From the NCBI RefSeq assembly GCF_003435375.1, contig NZ_QWGL01000006.1:73832-137831 (forward strand): a stretch of 64,000 nucleotides of DNA, in the 5' to 3' direction. The position numbers and the translations under genes are program-made. Below are positions 61,989 to 64,000 of the stretch, piece after piece. The notes below the pieces were generated by a model that searched no databases, was not told the DNA's origin, and worked only from the letters and a program-made list of their open reading frames with translations. How positions within the stretch are numbered: position 1 is the stretch's first letter; every line of letters begins with the position of its first letter. This DNA is from Clostridium sp. AM34-11AC (lineage in GTDB: Bacteria; Bacillota; Clostridia; Lachnospirales; Lachnospiraceae).

Positions 61989-62006
61989 CATGTTTTGGCA
62001 TTCTTT

Positions 62007-62022
62007 GTTGCGACGTCGCAAC
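62007..62022. promoter_or_regulatory. 16-bp perfect palindrome upstream of the toxin promoter
   Basis: GTTGCGAC-GTCGCAAC, with no loop, about 20 bases upstream of the -35. No T tract follows on either strand. It has the form of a dimeric repressor operator but could also be a hairpin at the holin transcript end. Confidence 0.5.
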
Positions 62023-62067
62023 GATCATATCCCGGACCGTGACGGGAGATATTCGAATCACCTCCTC

Positions 62068-62553
62068 CTAATCTTTCAGATTTGTTGCATTGCCGCTATC
62101 AATTTTATCTTTCAGAACCGCAATGTACTTCATCAGCCATTCAGGTACCGGCGCACCCATGCGACCGGCGTTTTCTGTAATTGATAAGGCTTCATTCAAT
62201 AAGTACCACACCGTTGTAAGAAGGGACAGCATCGCAGATGGCAAATGATATCCGAGATTTCCAGATGTCTTTGCTAAGATGTAATCAATTACAATTGCCA
62301 CAGTGATCACAAATAAATATGCGATCTTCTTTGCGATTCCCTTTGCTCCTTTTTTACTGGACCAACCATATGATGTGTCTCCCGGATGATCAATTGCTTC
62401 CACCATACTCGCAATCATCCCACTGATATAGTCAACGACCATTAAAAAGACAAGCAACCCTAACAAATAAAATGTGATTCCCAACTTTTCAGACAAAAAA
62501 GCGATTACTCCAGTTGCAAGCAGCTGGATTGTTGTACATGTACCTTTGCTCAT
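62068..62553 (-). CDS. Phage holin, PF05105-like (holin 4/toxin secretion family)
   Basis: 161 residues with three or more hydrophobic segments (LLATGVIAFLSEKLGITFYLLG, LLVFLMVVDYISGMIAS, IAYLFVITVAIVIDYIL). VVDYISGM and the following SSKKGAKGIAKK segment are family features. It forms the lysis hole for the endolysin. The ATG at 62553 has AGGAG eight bases upstream; another in-frame ATG lies two codons earlier. Confidence 0.88.
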   Translation of the reverse strand: MSKGTCTTIQLLATGVIAFLSEKLGITFYLLGLLVFLMVVDYISGMIASMVEAIDHPGDTSYGWSSKKGAKGIAKKIAYLFVITVAIVIDYILAKTSGNLGYHLPSAMLSLLTTVWYLLNEALSITENAGRMGAPVPEWLMKYIAVLKDKIDSGNATNLKD

Positions 62554-62599
62554 TCTCATTTCTCCTTTTGATTTTCTTACTATATTGTATGTTTGTCCG

Positions 62600-63028
62600 T
62601 CAGATCAGTCTGTAGTGTGGCCGTTCCTCCCCGAATTTCCAATACCTGATCCAATCATCCAGGACAATCCCGACCAGTGCCACCGGCAGCCACAGCACAA
62701 AGTACTGCGGACAGATCTGCCCCAAGAGGTTGCCCGGAAGCCCGCTGTAGTCCCAGACTCCCCAGCCGAGCCACAGATTGACGATGCAGCCGGTCAAGAA
62801 CTCTAATGTCGTGATTCCGACCGCACCGATGAGGATCTGCTGCCATAACGGCATCTGCCAGGGCAGGATCTCGTTGATCAATCCCAGAAATACGAAACAG
62901 ATTCCACCAAGCAGGAACATGGTCCAGTGACTCCGGCCACGCCAGATCAGTTCGATCAATATGTAAAGCAGTCCGCCAACATTAAACAGGAACAGATATT
63001 TGTTCAGTAGCCTGTGACTCATCCACAT
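62600..63028 (-). CDS. Small integral membrane protein (ABC_trans_CmpB-like, PF06541)
   Basis: 142 residues with four to five hydrophobic segments. WRGRSHWTMFLLGGICFVFLGL, TLEFLTGCIVNLWLGWGVWDY and the following SGLPGNLLGQICPQYFVLW resemble the putative ABC-transporter type IV family seen in Clostridia, and occasionally in prophages. AAGGTG lies ahead of the ATG at 63028. It overlaps the upstream phage gene by 47 bases. A lysis role is only a guess from location. Confidence 0.65.
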   Translation of the reverse strand: MWMSHRLLNKYLFLFNVGGLLYILIELIWRGRSHWTMFLLGGICFVFLGLINEILPWQMPLWQQILIGAVGITTLEFLTGCIVNLWLGWGVWDYSGLPGNLLGQICPQYFVLWLPVALVGIVLDDWIRYWKFGEERPHYRLI

Positions 63029-63740
63029 CACTCACACCTTCTTTCATTGATGAAATATATGCCTTGAGGACATCTGACTGGTACTGTTCCGGCACATCTG
63101 CACCATAATAGATCTGTTGGATCTCCTCTGTGCTCTGTGTACCACTAATCCACATGTTAACTGCGTTGCAGTATGTTGTGTGATAGCTCACATGCTGCAT
63201 AGCTGCGGAAATGATCAGCTGCATGTCAGCGGCATTGTAGTACCGGCACGGCTGACCGTCCGCGTGGTACTCAAGCTCAGTGGTGCCCGCTGCAAGCTGT
63301 ACCTGCTTACCGAAAAGATTGAGCTGATCATGCTCCGTCAGTGCAAAATGCTCTGTGGACCCGTCCGACAGCTTGACATCGACTCCGGAATAGATAGCGG
63401 TCTCACATGCCTGACTGATCTCTCGTTTTTTCGCTGCCTGCAGCTCTTCCAGAGTCGGAACATACGGTTCCGGTGGAAGGATCTCGCCACCGGTATCCGG
63501 ATCCGGTGTCTGGTACACGCTACCATCATCTGACAGATAGACTGTCTGACCCTCGTCGCGATACACCGTATTCCAGCCAGTTAACACAGCACACTCGATG
63601 TCTCCGGCCGTGTAAAGTACAATGTCACCGTTCCACTTTGTAGGCGGCGTACAGGCGAAGATGATCTGTAGCACATGCTGCTCGATCGTCTGGATGCTCC
63701 GGATGTCGTAGAGCTTACCTTTGACTTTGATTTTTTCCAT
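62982..63740 (-). CDS. Phage protein with DUF4376-like C-terminal domain
   Basis: 252 residues. The N-terminal part looks beta-rich; from about residue 97 ELQAAKKREISQACETAIYSG and LTEHDQLNLFGKQVQL match the DUF4376 layout found in phage tail-region proteins. GGAGG lies eight bases before the ATG. It is upstream of the holin cassette, as expected for a tail or tail-accessory gene. The exact role is unknown. Confidence 0.7.
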   Translation of the reverse strand: MEKIKVKGKLYDIRSIQTIEQHVLQIIFACTPPTKWNGDIVLYTAGDIECAVLTGWNTVYRDEGQTVYLSDDGSVYQTPDPDTGGEILPPEPYVPTLEELQAAKKREISQACETAIYSGVDVKLSDGSTEHFALTEHDQLNLFGKQVQLAAGTTELEYHADGQPCRYYNAADMQLIISAAMQHVSYHTTYCNAVNMWISGTQSTEEIQQIYYGADVPEQYQSDVLKAYISSMKEGVSDVDESQATEQISVPV

Positions 63741-63773
63741 GGAAATTACCTCCTAAAAATTATTTTTTGTATA

Positions 63774-63797
63774 TAAAAAGCTCCCTATGAGGGAGCT
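63774..63797 (-). terminator. Terminator upstream of the DUF4376-like gene
   Basis: AGCTCCCT pairs with AGGGAGCT across three bases, followed by TTTTATA on the minus strand. It ends a transcript coming from beyond the right edge. Confidence 0.75.
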
Positions 63798-64000
63798 GAA
63801 TTTTCAAATTTATATGATTCACAGTTGATTTTTGTGTTGGTGAGTTGATTTTTCTTCAATTGCATAGTGACTTCCAGGCACTTGATAATAATTTAGGCGT
63901 TTTCCTCACCGCATCGGGAACTAAAGCTGCAGTCTTTAGAGATTATGTTGAAATTACAAGTGAATATTACGGGTACTTTTACACCACTTGTCCGGATTGA
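63798..64000. other. Right-edge sequence without an assignable gene
   Basis: A minus-strand frame stays open from 64000 to a TAA at 63893-63895 (35 codons) and could be the end of a phage gene lying outside. A plus-strand frame of about 55 codons ends in TGA at 63998-64000 and has no good start. Two AGTTGATTTTT words occur at 63823-63860. Neither frame is recognisable. Confidence 0.35.

Larger units (their letters stand above)
60646..64000 (-). mobile_element. Prophage end (lysis side), continuing past the right edge
   Basis: From the tRNA fragment rightward the genes are phage-type: endolysin, a small toxin locus, holin, a small membrane protein and a DUF4376-like protein, all read on the minus strand. 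No integrase is seen, so it should lie beyond base 64000 with the intact tRNA copy at the far junction. Confidence 0.8.

Noticed and set aside
61980..62060. A 26-codon minus-strand GTG frame after the holin gene (starting VIRISPVTVRD)
   Set aside because: The ribosome binding site is too close to the GTG, the frame contains the 16-bp palindrome and the peptide has no recognisable features.

Overview
The window looks like chromosome from a spore-forming member of the Clostridia, most probably a Lachnospiraceae gut anaerobe; genus and species cannot be read from it. The evidence is the sporulation genes spoIVA, yqfC, yqfD and a spoVB-like flippase, a B. subtilis-style mismatch repair pair (MutL carries the endonuclease motif), DUF4321, DUF896 and DUF512 proteins, and AGGAGG ribosome binding sites throughout. 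Almost every gene is on the minus strand; only prs, tyrA and aroA are on the plus strand.

Layout, left to right. 1-8.1 kb: a cell-shape and division cluster (DUF4321, radC, mreC, mreD, a very large PBP2, minC, minD, minE, rodA) transcribed leftward and leaving the left edge inside rodA. 8.2-16.8 kb: miaB, mutS, mutL, miaA and a PLP enzyme. 17-23.2 kb: proB, DUF896, 5-formyl-THF cyclo-ligase and proA, plus two FAD-dependent oxidoreductases. Two copies of a 133-bp intergenic repeat with inverted-repeat ends flank this part. 23.5-30 kb: a BofC-like small protein and a six-gene operon with every junction overlapping (yqfC, yqfD, phoH, ybeY, DUF3048 lipoprotein, spoVB-like), preceded by a sigma-E-like promoter. 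30-38.6 kb: two tandem, diverged copies of a tripartite tricarboxylate transporter (tctC-tctB-tctA) downstream of a KDPG/KDPGal aldolase and a 2-dehydro-3-deoxygalactonokinase, suggesting sugar-acid uptake feeding a DeLey-Doudoroff-type route. 38.7-42 kb: rpsU, alaS and a 40-residue membrane peptide with a structured leader. 42-45.5 kb: a DUF1311 protein, rnhA and a beta-CASP RNase-like protein. 45.7-51.8 kb: spoIVA behind a sigma-E-type promoter, then gpsA, plsY, der and a DUF512 radical-SAM-like protein. 52-60.6 kb: prs, a TPR lipoprotein, an EF-G paralogue, tyrA and aroA.

60.6-64 kb is one end of a prophage or related integrative element. It begins at a 42-base 3' fragment of a tRNA gene (probably tRNA-Thr, anticodon CGT), interpreted as the attachment junction, and carries an M15 peptidase endolysin, a holin, a small integral membrane protein and a DUF4376-like phage protein.

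The most interesting item is in this element at 61668-61990: an apparent type I toxin-antitoxin locus with the architecture of the Fst/par systems. A 29-residue hydrophobic peptide with a TTG start and its own extended -10 promoter converges on a short RNA with its own promoter. They share one bidirectional terminator, and the RNA has a 7-nt hairpin loop complementary to the toxin start-codon region. It is too short for ordinary gene finders.
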